A DNA stretch of 64,000 nt from Streptomyces sp. NBC_01439 (GTDB lineage: Bacteria > Actinomycetota > Actinomycetes > Streptomycetales > Streptomycetaceae): positions 7,439,501 to 7,503,500 of the forward strand of contig NZ_CP109487.1 in NCBI RefSeq assembly GCF_036227605.1, read 5' to 3'. Below, piece by piece: positions 1 through 8,104 of this stretch. Below the pieces are notes generated by a model. It did not search any database. It saw only the letters and a program-made list of their open reading frames with translations, and had not been told where the DNA came from. Made by a program: the position numbers and the translations under genes. Within the stretch, counting starts at the first letter, position 1. Each line of letters opens with the position of its first letter.

Positions 1-347
1 TCGACGAGGGCACGGCGCTGGAGGCGATCAGACGCCTCGTCGCCGAGTCCGAGCCCAACGCCCAGCTGCTGGCCTTCCTCGTCACCGAGAACCAGCTGTT
101 CGAGGGCGACGAGGTCAACGAGGGGTGGGCCCGGCTCGATGCCCGCGTCAGCGCGCTCTTCCGGCGCGGCCAGGAAGAGGGCGACATCCGGATCGACCTG
201 AGCCCCGCGTGGCTCACCGAGGCGCTCTACGCGCTCGTCGGCGCCTGCGCCTGGGCCGTGATGGACGGCCGGGTCGCCGCCAAGGACTTCCAGTACATGA
301 TCATCGAGCTGTTGCTCGGTGGCGCCAGACGGAGTGTGGAGAAATGA
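1..347 (+). CDS. TetR-family transcriptional regulator, C-terminal part (partial)
   Basis: This is the 3' end of a gene whose start lies before the window; 114 codons are visible in the frame beginning at base 3. The helical, acidic/Leu-rich sequence (motifs such as LVTENQLF and YMIIELLLGGAR) is typical of the ligand-binding C-terminal domain of TetR repressors; the N-terminal HTH is not in view. Its TGA overlaps the ATG of the following efflux gene (ATGA), so the two are translationally coupled. A drug- or metabolite-responsive repressor of its own efflux operon is the likely role. The family call rests on the C-terminal style and on context only. Confidence 0.7.
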   Translation, partial: DEGTALEAIRRLVAESEPNAQLLAFLVTENQLFEGDEVNEGWARLDARVSALFRRGQEEGDIRIDLSPAWLTEALYALVGACAWAVMDGRVAAKDFQYMIIELLLGGARRSVEK

Positions 348-1888
348 GCAGCACCCAGCAGCTGAACAGCCCGACCGGGACGGAGACCAGGAGCCGCGGC
401 CGCTGGCTCGCCCTGGGCGTGCTGGTGCTCGCCGTGCTGCTCGTCGCCGTCGACGCGACCGTACTCGGCCTCGCCACGCCCGCGCTCTCCGAGGACCTCA
501 AGCCGTCCGGCACCCAGCTGCTGTGGATAGGCGACATCTACTCCTTCGTCATCGCCGGACTCCTGGTCTCCATGGGCAGCCTCGGTGACCGCATCGGCCG
601 CAAGAAGCTACTGCTCACCGGCGCCACCGCGTTCGGTGCCGTGTCCGTGCTCAACGCCTACGCGAGCAGCCCCGAGATGATGATCGTCGCCCGGGCCCTG
701 CTGGGCGTGGCCGGTGCGACCCTGATGCCATCCACCCTCGCGCTGATCCGCAACATCTTCCACGACCCCAAGGAGCGCAGCCTCGCGATCGGCATCTGGG
801 GCGCCACCGCCTCGGCCGGCGCGGCCGTCGGCCCGGTCGTCGGCGGAGCCCTGCTCCAGCACTTCTGGTGGGGCTCGGTCTTCCTGATCAACCTCCCCGT
901 GATGATCGCCCTGGTCGTCGTCGGAATCAAGCTGCTTCCCGAATCCAAGAACCCCGTCGCCGGCCCCTGGGACCTCGTCAGCGTGGGCCTCTCCCTCGTC
1001 GGCGTGATCAGCGTGGTCTACGCCGTCAAGGAAGTCGCCACCCACGGCGTGACCTGGGAGGTCGCGGCCACCGCGGTACTCGGCGCGGGCTCCCTGTACG
1101 CCTTCGTGCGCCGCCAGTTCGGCCTGGCGTCCCCGCTGCTCGACATGCGGCTCTTCAAGCACCGCGGCTTCTCCGGCGCGGTCCTCGCCGACCTGCTCAC
1201 CGTTTTCGGCCTCTCCGGGCTGGTCTTCTTCCTCTCCCAGTTCCTGCAGCTCGTCCAGGGCCGCGACCCGCTGGAGGCGGGCCTCGCCGAACTGCCCGCC
1301 GCCATCGGCGCGGTGGTCACCGGCCTGATCGCGGGCCGGTACGCCCGCCGGTACTCGGTGCGGTCCATCGTGGCCGGCGGACTCGGCGCCATCGGCGCGG
1401 CCCTCGCCGTGCTCACCCTGATCCACAAGGAGAGCGGCTACCCGCTGCTCGGCGCGGCCCTGCTCGTCGTCGGCCTCGGTGCCGGATTCTCCTTCACCGT
1501 CACCGCCGACGTGATCCTCTCCAGCGTGCCCAAGGAGCAGGCGGGCTCGGCCTCCGCCGTCTCCGAGACGGCGTACGAACTCGGCGCCGCCCTCGGCATC
1601 GCCCTGCTCGGCTCCATCGTCACCGGCGTCTACCAGAGCTTCACCGCCCCGGCCTCGGTCGCGGGCCCGGTCGCCGACGCCGCGCACGAATCCCTCGGCG
1701 GGGCCGTCGAGGCCGCCAAGGCACTGGACCCGCACACCGCCCAGGTGATGGTGGGCGCGGCCCAGGACGCCTTCGTCGACGGGCTGCGGCTCGCCTCCGG
1801 CGTCGGTGCGGCCGTACTGCTGGCCACCGCCGTGGCCGCCTGGTTCCTGCTCAAGGGCCAGCGGCTCCAGGACGGCCTCGAGCACTGA
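344..1888 (+). CDS. MFS drug:H+ antiporter, DHA2 (14-TM) family
   Basis: A 514-residue polytopic inner-membrane efflux pump. The ATG at 344 is chosen because it overlaps the TetR stop and lies just after GGAG. TM1 carries DATVLGLA (from about residue 37), and the cytoplasmic loop has the MFS motif A, GSLGDRIGRKK (about residues 78-88). RALLGVAGATLMPS and GAAVGPVVGGALL (motif C style) are characteristic of the QacA/LfrA/SmvA branch. Length fits the 14-helix DHA2 family. It probably exports hydrophobic cations or an antibiotic by proton antiport. Substrate cannot be read from sequence. Confidence 0.88.
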   Translation: MSSTQQLNSPTGTETRSRGRWLALGVLVLAVLLVAVDATVLGLATPALSEDLKPSGTQLLWIGDIYSFVIAGLLVSMGSLGDRIGRKKLLLTGATAFGAVSVLNAYASSPEMMIVARALLGVAGATLMPSTLALIRNIFHDPKERSLAIGIWGATASAGAAVGPVVGGALLQHFWWGSVFLINLPVMIALVVVGIKLLPESKNPVAGPWDLVSVGLSLVGVISVVYAVKEVATHGVTWEVAATAVLGAGSLYAFVRRQFGLASPLLDMRLFKHRGFSGAVLADLLTVFGLSGLVFFLSQFLQLVQGRDPLEAGLAELPAAIGAVVTGLIAGRYARRYSVRSIVAGGLGAIGAALAVLTLIHKESGYPLLGAALLVVGLGAGFSFTVTADVILSSVPKEQAGSASAVSETAYELGAALGIALLGSIVTGVYQSFTAPASVAGPVADAAHESLGGAVEAAKALDPHTAQVMVGAAQDAFVDGLRLASGVGAAVLLATAVAAWFLLKGQRLQDGLEH

Positions 1889-1921
1889 CCGCCCGCCGAA
1901 CGGGTGCCTTTCCGGCTAGAG

Positions 1922-1951
1922 TTGACAGGTCGTCGAAGTGCGGGACACCAT
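1922..1951 (+). promoter_or_regulatory. Promoter with exact -35 TTGACA; predicts a leaderless mRNA
   Basis: TTGACA at 1922-1927 is followed after 18 nt by CACCAT (1946-1951), seven nt before the ATG at 1959. This geometry puts the transcription start on the A of the start codon. There is no Shine-Dalgarno sequence before 1959, which agrees with leaderless translation. The -10 element is weak. Confidence 0.45.
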
Positions 1952-1958
1952 CCCGGCG

Positions 1959-3434
1959 ATGGAGATCAACGATCTGACCCCGGCGGAACGCCGCGTCTGG
2001 GAAGCCTTCCCGCGCGGCGACGGGGTCGACTTCCGGCACGCTCCCGAGGACAGCTCCGTCGACGGGGCCGACTGGGGTCCCGACCGCACCCTGCGCGCCG
2101 AGGTGCTGCGAGCGATCCTGCTGGGAGCCGGCCCCGTCGTGCAGGGCCGGATCCCCGGTCTCAAGATCAAGGGCGCGAAGATCGTGGGCAAGCTCGACCT
2201 GCGCTACGCCGTGATCGACCACCCCATCCGGCTGCGCGACTGCTGGTTCGAGCGCAAGCCCCTGATCTACGGGGCCCAGCTGCGCGCCCTGGTCCTCGGC
2301 TACTCCACCCTGCCCGGCCTGACGGCCTCCACGGTGCGCGTCGAGGTGGTCCTACGGCTCTCCTGCTGCCGGATCGCCGGGCCCGTGCGGCTCCAGGGCG
2401 CCAAAATATCCGGGGGGCTCTTCCTCCAGGGCGCCGTGATCGGCCCCACGGCCGGCGAGGAGGCGGACGAGCCCCCGCTCCAGCTCAACCACATCGAGGT
2501 CGACACCGACATCATCGCGAACGACCTGACCGTGCACGGCCAGCTCCGCCTCAACGGGGCCACCGTCGGCGGCCAGATCCAGCTCGACCGCGCCCGGCTG
2601 CTGGCTCCCGGGGGGATCGCCCTGCACGCCGAGAACCTGACCGTCGGCACCGACCTGCGCGCGCACCGGATGCAGGCCCGCGGCATGGTCAACCTCACCG
2701 GCTCCCGGATCCCGGGCCAGGTCAACCTCACCCGCGCCGACCTCGCCAATCCGGACGGGACCGCTCTGCGCGCCTCCAGCTGCGCCATCGGCGAGCTGTG
2801 GCTGCGCCGCTGCGCCCCGGTCCGGGGCGACGTGAACCTGCGCCGGTCCACCGTCGACCTGCTCCACATCGACCCGCAGGCCTGGCCCGAGCGGATCGCC
2901 ATCGACGGCCTGACCTACCGCACCCTCGCCCCGCACCTGCCCGCCGAGCAGCGACTGCCCGCCTTGGAGCGGGAGGAGTCCGGGTACCTCACGTACGCCT
3001 ACGAACAGCTCGCGGCGGCCTACCGCACGGCGGGTGACGAGGCGGCCGCCCGGACCGTCCAGCTCGCGAAGCTGCGCAGGCACCGCCACACCCTGCCCCG
3101 GGCCGCCCGGGCGTGGGGGCTGCTCCAGGACGTCACCGTCGGCTACGGCTTCCGGCCGCTGCGCGCGGCGGGATGGCTGCTGGCGTTACTGATGACCGGG
3201 TCGATCGCGTACGGCATCGACCCGCCGCGCGCCCTGAAGGCGGGGGAGGCACCGGACTTCAACCCGGTCTTCTACACGATCGACCTGATGGTGCCGATCG
3301 TCGGTTTCGGCCAGGAGGGGGCCTTCGCGCCGGGCGGCCTGCACCAGTGGCTGTCGTACCTGCTGATCGTGACCGGCTGGATCCTCGCCACCACCACGGC
3401 GGCGGGCGTCAGCCGGTCACTCCAGCGTCAGTAG
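1959..3434 (+). CDS. Beta-helix (pentapeptide-like) protein with C-terminal two-TM, pore-like segment
   Basis: A 491-residue protein. Such proteins are commonly labelled 'membrane-associated oxidoreductase', but no redox motif is visible. Residues ~45-320 contain repeated G-x-L-x-L-x-x-A-x-I units (such as LRLNGATVGGQIQLDRA) typical of right-handed parallel beta-helices. The C-terminus has two membrane helices, AAGWLLALLMTGSIAYGI and WLSYLLIVTGWILATTTAAG. Between them lies VFYTIDLMVPIVGFGQ, which resembles the pore helix and TVGYG filter of two-TM potassium channels. Start at 1959 rather than the in-frame GTG at 1938 because the promoter overlaps 1938. Codon 410 is a TTA leucine codon (3186-3188), so translation should need the bldA tRNA. 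Function unknown; channel-like architecture is inferred. Confidence 0.6.
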   Translation: MEINDLTPAERRVWEAFPRGDGVDFRHAPEDSSVDGADWGPDRTLRAEVLRAILLGAGPVVQGRIPGLKIKGAKIVGKLDLRYAVIDHPIRLRDCWFERKPLIYGAQLRALVLGYSTLPGLTASTVRVEVVLRLSCCRIAGPVRLQGAKISGGLFLQGAVIGPTAGEEADEPPLQLNHIEVDTDIIANDLTVHGQLRLNGATVGGQIQLDRARLLAPGGIALHAENLTVGTDLRAHRMQARGMVNLTGSRIPGQVNLTRADLANPDGTALRASSCAIGELWLRRCAPVRGDVNLRRSTVDLLHIDPQAWPERIAIDGLTYRTLAPHLPAEQRLPALEREESGYLTYAYEQLAAAYRTAGDEAAARTVQLAKLRRHRHTLPRAARAWGLLQDVTVGYGFRPLRAAGWLLALLMTGSIAYGIDPPRALKAGEAPDFNPVFYTIDLMVPIVGFGQEGAFAPGGLHQWLSYLLIVTGWILATTTAAGVSRSLQRQ

Positions 3435-3446
3435 GCGCGGCGCGGG

Positions 3447-4118
3447 TCAGGCGGCCTTCGCCTTGGTGGCGTACATGTCGACGTACTCCTGGCCCGAGAG
3501 GCGCATGACCTCGGCCATCACCGAGTCGGTGACGGCGCGCAGCACGTAGCGGTCGCGGTCCATGCCCTCGTAGCGGGAGAACTCCATCGGCTCGCCGAAG
3601 CGGACGGTGACCCGGCCCGGGCGCGGCATGCCGGCGCCGCCCGGCTGGAGCTTGTCGGTGCCGATCATGGCGAACGGCACCACGGGGGCGCCGGTCATCA
3701 GGGTGAGGCGGGCGATGCCGGTCCGGCCGCGGTAGAGGCGGCCGTCGGGGGAGCGGGTGCCCTCGGGGTAGATGCCGAAGATCTTGCCCTCTTCGAGGAT
3801 CCGGCGCCCGGTCATCAGGGCCGCCACGCCGCCGTTGGCCCCGTCACGGTCGACGGGGATCATGCCGGAGCCGCTGAAGAACCAGGCCATGGCGCGGCCC
3901 TTGATCCCCTTGCCGGTCACGTACTCGTCCTTGCCGATGAAGTGGACCGTGCGGTCGCACACCAGCGGCAGGATCATGGAGTCGATGAAGGTGAGGTGGT
4001 TGCCCGCCAGAATCACCGGTCCGGACCCGGGGATGTTCTCGATGCCCTCCACGCGGGTGCGGAACATCATGCGCATGACCGGTCCGACAGTGGCTTTGAT
4101 GAGCTTCGTACGGAACAA
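3447..4118 (-). CDS. 1-acyl-sn-glycerol-3-phosphate acyltransferase (PlsC family)
   Basis: A 223-residue membrane-associated acyltransferase that would transfer an acyl chain to lysophosphatidate in phospholipid synthesis. NHLTFID (catalytic H41-x4-D46) and the phosphate-binding YPEGTRS motif are present, as is a late VPFAMIGT segment, in the order of the LPLAT family. An in-frame ATG exists 45 nt upstream, but the TTG at 4118 is preceded by GGAGG at a 7-nt spacing and gives the usual family length, so TTG is preferred. Convergent with the preceding gene and divergent from glpQ, another phospholipid-related gene. Acyl acceptor not proven. Confidence 0.85.
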   Translation of the reverse strand: MFRTKLIKATVGPVMRMMFRTRVEGIENIPGSGPVILAGNHLTFIDSMILPLVCDRTVHFIGKDEYVTGKGIKGRAMAWFFSGSGMIPVDRDGANGGVAALMTGRRILEEGKIFGIYPEGTRSPDGRLYRGRTGIARLTLMTGAPVVPFAMIGTDKLQPGGAGMPRPGRVTVRFGEPMEFSRYEGMDRDRYVLRAVTDSVMAEVMRLSGQEYVDMYATKAKAA

Positions 4119-4217
4119 CGTGGGCCCTCCGGCATCGAAAAGCGGTTCGCGCACCCACCACACGGCGGTAGCGCAGGTGAGGACGATACTCGCGGGTCAG
4201 CTCCGAGCGCACATCGG

Positions 4218-4250
4218 GTTCACGTGTCGGATACGCAGTGTTGACGCACG
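4218..4250 (+). promoter_or_regulatory. PHO-box-like direct repeats upstream of glpQ
   Basis: Three consecutive 11-nt units start at 4218 (GTTCACGTGTC), 4229 (GGATACGCAGT) and 4240 (GTTGACGCACG). Units one and three share GTT(C/G)ACG. PhoP of Streptomyces binds 11-nt direct repeats of the GTTCACC type, and glpQ genes are known PhoP targets in S. coelicolor. The match is partial and the middle unit is poor. Confidence 0.35.
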
Positions 4251-4369
4251 TTTCCGCCACGTTCCCCGGATGTGCCGTCGTCGCACGCCCCGCAGTCACC
4301 CCTATTTGCCTACCATCGGCACGCCGATCGCGGGCCGCGACACGGCGATCACGAAGAGGAGTGGCACTC

Positions 4370-5554
4370 ATGACACAGGGTGGGGCAGCGCGGCGCACGG
4401 TCCTGGGGGCGGCCGTCCTGGCGGCGGGGACCGGGATCACGGGACTCGCGGCGGGTTCCGCCGCCGCGGACGACGGCTACGGCCACGGCGACGGCCGCGG
4501 AAACGGTGACGGGGGCCACCGGGACCTTCCCCACCCGACGGTCATCGGCCATCGCGGAGCCAGCGGGTACCGTCCGGAGCACACGATCGGTTCCTACCAG
4601 CTCGCCCTCGACCTGGGCGCCGACGTCATCGAGCAGGACCTCGTCCCGACCAAGGACGGCCACCTGGTGTGCCGCCACGAGAACGAGATCGGCGGGACCA
4701 CCGACGTCGCCGACCACCCCGAGTTCACCGCGCGGCGCACCACGAAGTCCGTCGACGGGGTCGCCGTCACCGGCTGGTTCACCGAGGACTTCACCCTGGC
4801 CGAGCTGAAGACCCTGCGCGCGAAGGAACGCATCCCCGCCGTCCGCCAGCGCAACACGCTCTACGACGGCCAGTGGGCCGTGCCCACCTTCGAAGAGGTG
4901 CTCCGCTGGGCCGACCGCGAGGGCAAGCGGCGCGGCAGGCGGGTGTGGCTGCACGTCGAGACCAAGCACCCCAGCTACTTCCGGGGTCTGGGCCTCGGCC
5001 TGGAGGAGCCCCTCGCCAAGCTCCTGCGCCGCTACGGGCGCGACGGACGCAGCGCCGCCGTCTTCCTCCAGTCCTTCGAGCCCTCCAGCATCCAGCGGCT
5101 CTCCCGGCTGGTCTCCGCGCCCCGCGTGGTCCTGCTCTCCGCGGCCGCCACCCGCCCCTGGGACTTCGAGGTGGCCAAGGACCCGCGCACGGTCGCCGAC
5201 CTGGTCAAGCCCGAGGGCCTGAAGTGGATCGCCGGCTTCGCCCAGGGCATCGGCCCGACCATGGACCTGATCCTCCCGCGCGACGCGGCCGGCAAGCTCG
5301 GCGCCCCGACCACCCTGGTGAAGGACGCCCACGCCCGGGGGCTGTTGCTGCACCCCTACACCGCGCGCAACGAGAACAGCTTCCTGCCCGCCGAGTACCG
5401 CAAGGGGACCGACCCCACCGCGTACGGGGACGCCCTCGGTGCCTTCCGGACCTACTTCGAACAGGGCATCGACGGGATCTTCACCGACAACCCGGACACC
5501 GGGCTGCTCGCGGCGGAGGCCTTCCGCCCGGGCCGACGCCCCGTCAACCGCTGA
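4370..5554 (+). CDS. glpQ: Secreted glycerophosphodiester phosphodiesterase (Tat substrate)
   Basis: A 394-residue exported enzyme that hydrolyses glycerophosphodiesters to glycerol-3-phosphate plus alcohol. The N-terminus GGAARRTVLGAAVLAAG is a twin-arginine signal, ending near AAADD. The GDPD catalytic signature follows: GHRGASGYRPEHT (H61-R62, E70-H71), an E-x-D metal pair in DVIEQDL, and the closing GIFTDNPD. The ATG at 4370 is preceded by AGAGGAG; an upstream in-frame ATG would break the signal peptide. A Gly/His/Asp-rich linker follows the signal. Divergent from a PlsC-like gene. PHO-box-like repeats upstream suggest induction at low phosphate. Confidence 0.9.
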   Translation: MTQGGAARRTVLGAAVLAAGTGITGLAAGSAAADDGYGHGDGRGNGDGGHRDLPHPTVIGHRGASGYRPEHTIGSYQLALDLGADVIEQDLVPTKDGHLVCRHENEIGGTTDVADHPEFTARRTTKSVDGVAVTGWFTEDFTLAELKTLRAKERIPAVRQRNTLYDGQWAVPTFEEVLRWADREGKRRGRRVWLHVETKHPSYFRGLGLGLEEPLAKLLRRYGRDGRSAAVFLQSFEPSSIQRLSRLVSAPRVVLLSAAATRPWDFEVAKDPRTVADLVKPEGLKWIAGFAQGIGPTMDLILPRDAAGKLGAPTTLVKDAHARGLLLHPYTARNENSFLPAEYRKGTDPTAYGDALGAFRTYFEQGIDGIFTDNPDTGLLAAEAFRPGRRPVNR

Positions 5555-5627
5555 GCGCGGCTGCCCGTACGAGTGGGCCGGGCCCGGTGGGGAAACCGTC
5601 CGGCCCGGTCCGCTCGTCCCGCCCGGC

Positions 5628-6188
5628 ATGGACCTGCTGAAGGCTGACTACGTCGACAAGCTCGGCCCGCTCCTCTCCGCCGAGGCGGCCGCGGAGGCCC
5701 CGGGCACCGGAATGGACGCGGCCGACCTGGAACAAGCCGTCTGGGTCAGGCTGCTGGAGAGCGGCCGGCACGCGCCCGATCCGGCCGAACCCGCGGAGCC
5801 GGCGCGGTGGCTGCGCCGGGCGGTCCGGGCGGAGGCCCGCCTGGCCCGGCGCCGGGCCAGGCGGGAAATCCCGTACGGCCACCGCCAGCACCCTGTGGAC
5901 GGGAGCGCACCGGCCGGCGCAGCCCCCGCGGCCGAGCCCGAAGACGCCCTCCTGCACGGCGAGGAGAACCGCGCACTCCGATCGGCGGTCGCCCGTTTAC
6001 CCGGCCGCTGTCCCGAGCTGATGAAGGCACTTCTTTCGCCCAGAGACCTCACTTACCGTGAAATCGCAGGAGAGTTGGGTATCTCACAAGGAAGTTTGGG
6101 GCCCGTCCGTTCCCGTTGCCTGGGATGTCTGCGCAGAATGCTGGCTGCAGAGGTTGCGGCTCCTGGCCTGCGGGGAAAGGAGCGGTAG
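5628..6188 (+). CDS. ECF-like RNA polymerase sigma factor with a TTA codon
   Basis: A 186-residue protein. The N-terminal half (DLEQAVWVRLLESGR, then WLRRAVRAEARLARRR) resembles sigma region 2. The C-terminal half has a region 4 helix-turn-helix, LTYREIAGELGISQGSLGPV, followed by RSRCLGCLRRML for -35 recognition. The 2-4 linker is Ala/Pro rich. The ATG at 5628 starts a product of normal size. Leucine 124 is encoded by TTA (5997-5999), so full-length product should depend on bldA tRNA and appear late in growth. No anti-sigma gene is adjacent. Regulon unknown. Confidence 0.8.
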   Translation: MDLLKADYVDKLGPLLSAEAAAEAPGTGMDAADLEQAVWVRLLESGRHAPDPAEPAEPARWLRRAVRAEARLARRRARREIPYGHRQHPVDGSAPAGAAPAAEPEDALLHGEENRALRSAVARLPGRCPELMKALLSPRDLTYREIAGELGISQGSLGPVRSRCLGCLRRMLAAEVAAPGLRGKER

Positions 6189-6225
6189 ACCAACGGGCTA
6201 CCAGGTGAGCTGGAGGCATGCGCAC

Positions 6226-6732
6226 ATGGGCATGAGCGTGACCATTTCGGCGGCGGCTGCCGAGGACGCTGAGCAGATCTTCAAACTGCAGTACCTGGCC
6301 TTCCAGCGGGAGGCCGAGCTGTACGGCAACTACCTCATCCAGCCGCTCACCCAGTCCCTGGACTCCCTCAAGGGGGAACTGGCGACGGACACCGTCCTGG
6401 TGGCCCGGCTCGGCGACGAGATCGTCGGAACCGTGCGCGGCAACGTCGACGAGGACGGCACCGGCAAGATCGCCAAGCTCTGCGTGCACCCCCGACTGCA
6501 GGGTCACGGCCTCGGGGCGCGCCTGCTGCGCGCGGTCGAGGAAGCCCTGGCGGGCCCCGGCCGCACCGCCCGCTTCCGCCTGCACACCGGACACAAGAGC
6601 GAGGCGAACCTGCGCCTCTACCGCAAGGCCGGCTACGTCAAGGTCGGCGGCCGCACCGCGTCCGACGGCGTCCAGCTGGTGATCCTGGAGAAGGAAGCCA
6701 AGGACCCGACGGACTTCACGGTCAGCGCGTAG
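6226..6732 (+). CDS. GNAT-family N-acetyltransferase
   Basis: A 168-residue single-domain acetyltransferase. The acetyl-CoA binding core is visible: KIAKLCVHPRLQGHGLGARL (motif A, Q/R-x-x-G-x-G/A) and, later, EANLRLYRKAGYVKVG (motif B). ATG at 6226 is preceded by GGAGG at 9 nt; the ATG two codons later is too far from it. It follows the sigma factor gene on the same strand by 37 nt and may be co-transcribed. Substrate is unknown. Confidence 0.85.
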   Translation: MGMSVTISAAAAEDAEQIFKLQYLAFQREAELYGNYLIQPLTQSLDSLKGELATDTVLVARLGDEIVGTVRGNVDEDGTGKIAKLCVHPRLQGHGLGARLLRAVEEALAGPGRTARFRLHTGHKSEANLRLYRKAGYVKVGGRTASDGVQLVILEKEAKDPTDFTVSA

Positions 6733-6739
6733 CCGCCCC

Positions 6740-7174
6740 TCAGCGCTTGCGCAGCCAGAGCATCCCGGTGATCGGCAGGATCACCGGGATGAACAGGTAG
6801 CCCATCCCGAACTGGGACCACACGGTCGTGTCGGGGAAGGACTCGGGTCGCACCAGGGTCCAGGTCCCCACGGCCAGCACACCGGCCAGCTCGGCGGCGC
6901 AGCAGACCAGCGCCGCCCTGCGGGCCTTCTCGCCGCCGCGCACGAGCGAGTACGTGATGAACGCGTAGACCAGCGCGGCCACGGCGGACAACGAGTACGC
7001 CAGCGGAGCCCGGTCGAACTCGGTGGAGATCTGGAAGGCCGAGCGGGAGACCGCGCCCACCACCATCACCCCGTACAGCCACACCAGCAGCAGACCGGGC
7101 CCGGAGACCAGCCGCCCCCGCCCGGAGGTCGTGGTGGCGGCGCCGGTGGCGTCCGTCCTGTCGGAGTCAGGCAC
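6740..7174 (-). CDS. Four-TM integral membrane protein of unknown function
   Basis: A 144-residue protein with a polar N-terminus (~25 residues) and four hydrophobic segments: LLLVWLYGVMVVGAV, LAYSLSAVAALVYAFITYSL, ALVCCAAELAGVLAVGTWTL and MGYLFIPVILPITGMLWL. It ends with a basic tail, LRKR. Its start overlaps the end of the upstream minus-strand membrane protein by 8 bp, so the two form a coupled two-gene unit. No recognisable catalytic motif; a two-subunit membrane complex is possible. Confidence 0.75.
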   Translation of the reverse strand: MPDSDRTDATGAATTTSGRGRLVSGPGLLLVWLYGVMVVGAVSRSAFQISTEFDRAPLAYSLSAVAALVYAFITYSLVRGGEKARRAALVCCAAELAGVLAVGTWTLVRPESFPDTTVWSQFGMGYLFIPVILPITGMLWLRKR

Positions 7175-7535
7175 CGGTGGTTCCCCAGATGTCGTAGAGC
7201 CGTACTTCGAGGACGGCGAGCACGACGGCGCCGGCGGCCACCGTGATCGATCCCCACTTGGTCCGCTCGCTCAGCGAGAGCACCCCGGCGGCCGGGACCG
7301 CGGCGAACGCGCCCACCAGGTAAGCCACGAAGATCACCGTGCCCTCGTCGGGCTTCTCGCCCTGGGCCAGCTTGACCAGGCCGATCACCAGCTGCGCCAG
7401 GACCAGCACGGTCACGACGGCCATGCCGATGAAGTGCCAGTCCTTGGTCGGCTGGTCCCGCCATGCGGCGTGGCCGCACCAGGCGGCGAGGGCGAGTGCG
7501 GCCACGCCGATGGCGACCGTCAGGGCGTCGAGCAT
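7167..7535 (-). CDS. Four-TM integral membrane protein of unknown function
   Basis: A 122-residue protein with hydrophobic segments near residues 3-25, 36-60, 66-88 and 96-112. It is the first gene of a two-gene minus-strand unit and overlaps the next gene by 8 bp. A short conserved-looking loop, RDQPTKDWHF, separates TM1 and TM2. No functional motif was recognised. Confidence 0.75.
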   Translation of the reverse strand: MLDALTVAIGVAALALAAWCGHAAWRDQPTKDWHFIGMAVVTVLVLAQLVIGLVKLAQGEKPDEGTVIFVAYLVGAFAAVPAAGVLSLSERTKWGSITVAAGAVVLAVLEVRLYDIWGTTGA

Positions 7536-7837
7536 GCAGCGAGGGTATTACGGGCCATAAGACCCGGTGCGCGCACCCCTGTCTCCCGGAAGCCCGCGCA
7601 CGGCCCGCGCACGGCCCGCGCCGCACCCGCGCTCCACCCGTGCGCCGCACCCGCGCGCTGTCCTCGTGCACGGCGCGGCGACCGTGGTCTTGACCACAGC
7701 GGGCCGGGTCGCCGCACTCCGGACCGGGCGGGCCGGACGGCCCCGGCATGCCGCGTCGGCGCAGGTCGGCGGCGGGGACTCGGCCTCGGACGGGAGGGGT
7801 GGCCTTGACCGGTGTCGTCCGGTATGTGGTCGAAATG
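7536..7837. other. Non-coding GC-rich intergenic stretch
   Basis: No gene is seen here. It lies between the divergent membrane-protein pair and the metNIQ leader region. It includes a tandem repeat of CCCGCGCACGG around 7600-7630, and long GC-only runs that create spurious open frames in several phases. Confidence 0.5.
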
Positions 7838-7854
7838 CGTCCGCTATTCGGACG
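7838..7854 (+). promoter_or_regulatory. Inverted repeat just upstream of the met leader promoter (candidate operator)
   Basis: CGTCCG (7838-7843) and CGGACG (7849-7854) form a perfect 6-bp inverted repeat around CTATT. It ends three bases before the proposed -35 of the leader transcript, a suitable place for an activator or repressor. The cognate regulator is unknown. Confidence 0.35.
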
Positions 7855-7857
7855 TCT

Positions 7858-7888
7858 TTGATCGGTCAGGGGATACGTCTGCTTTACT
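7858..7888 (+). promoter_or_regulatory. Promoter for the leaderless met leader peptide
   Basis: A -35-like TTGATC (7858-7863) and a -10-like TTTACT (7883-7888), 19 nt apart. The -10 ends seven nt before the ATG at 7896, which places transcription start on the start codon. There is no ribosome-binding site before that ATG. Confidence 0.45.
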
Positions 7889-7895
7889 GGGGCCC

Positions 7896-7982
7896 ATGAC
7901 CACGACGAGCAGCCGCACCCTTGCGACCGAGGCGACGATGACGCCCGGTGCTCGTTGTATGTGTCGAATGTGCGCCTTCTGA
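7896..7982 (+). CDS. Cys/Met-rich leader peptide upstream of metNIQ (28 aa)
   Basis: A 28-codon ORF starting MTTTSSRTL and ending CMCRMCAF, that is, three Cys and two Met codons in the last eight before the stop. It begins exactly where a leaderless transcript would start, and lies about 200 nt before metN. Clustered codons for the pathway's amino acids at the end of a short upstream ORF are the hallmark of ribosome-mediated attenuation. Cysteine-coding leaderless sORFs are known as attenuators in mycobacteria. Here Cys/Met starvation would stall ribosomes and change folding of the downstream leader RNA, controlling a methionine importer. The ORF is plain; the mechanism is inferred. Confidence 0.6.
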   Translation: MTTTSSRTLATEATMTPGARCMCRMCAF

Positions 7983-8085
7983 GGGCCCCTTCCTGAGCCT
8001 CGCGCCCCGAAGCGAGACCAGCCGCGCCACCACGTCACCAGCTGATGAACAGCACGGCTCGCTCCTGCCCCGCGCACGTGTCGAC

Positions 8086-8104
8086 ACCGTCATTTTCTGA
8101 CGGT
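8086..8104 (+). promoter_or_regulatory. Hairpin in the metNIQ leader (candidate attenuator)
   Basis: ACCGTCA (8086-8092) and TGACGGT (8098-8104) form a perfect 7-bp stem with a TTTTC loop, 104 nt after the leader-peptide stop and 82 nt before metN. There is no strong T tract after it, so Rho or translation effects are as likely as intrinsic termination. A second, weaker stem, CTCGC/GCGAG, lies near 7997-8014. Confidence 0.35.
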
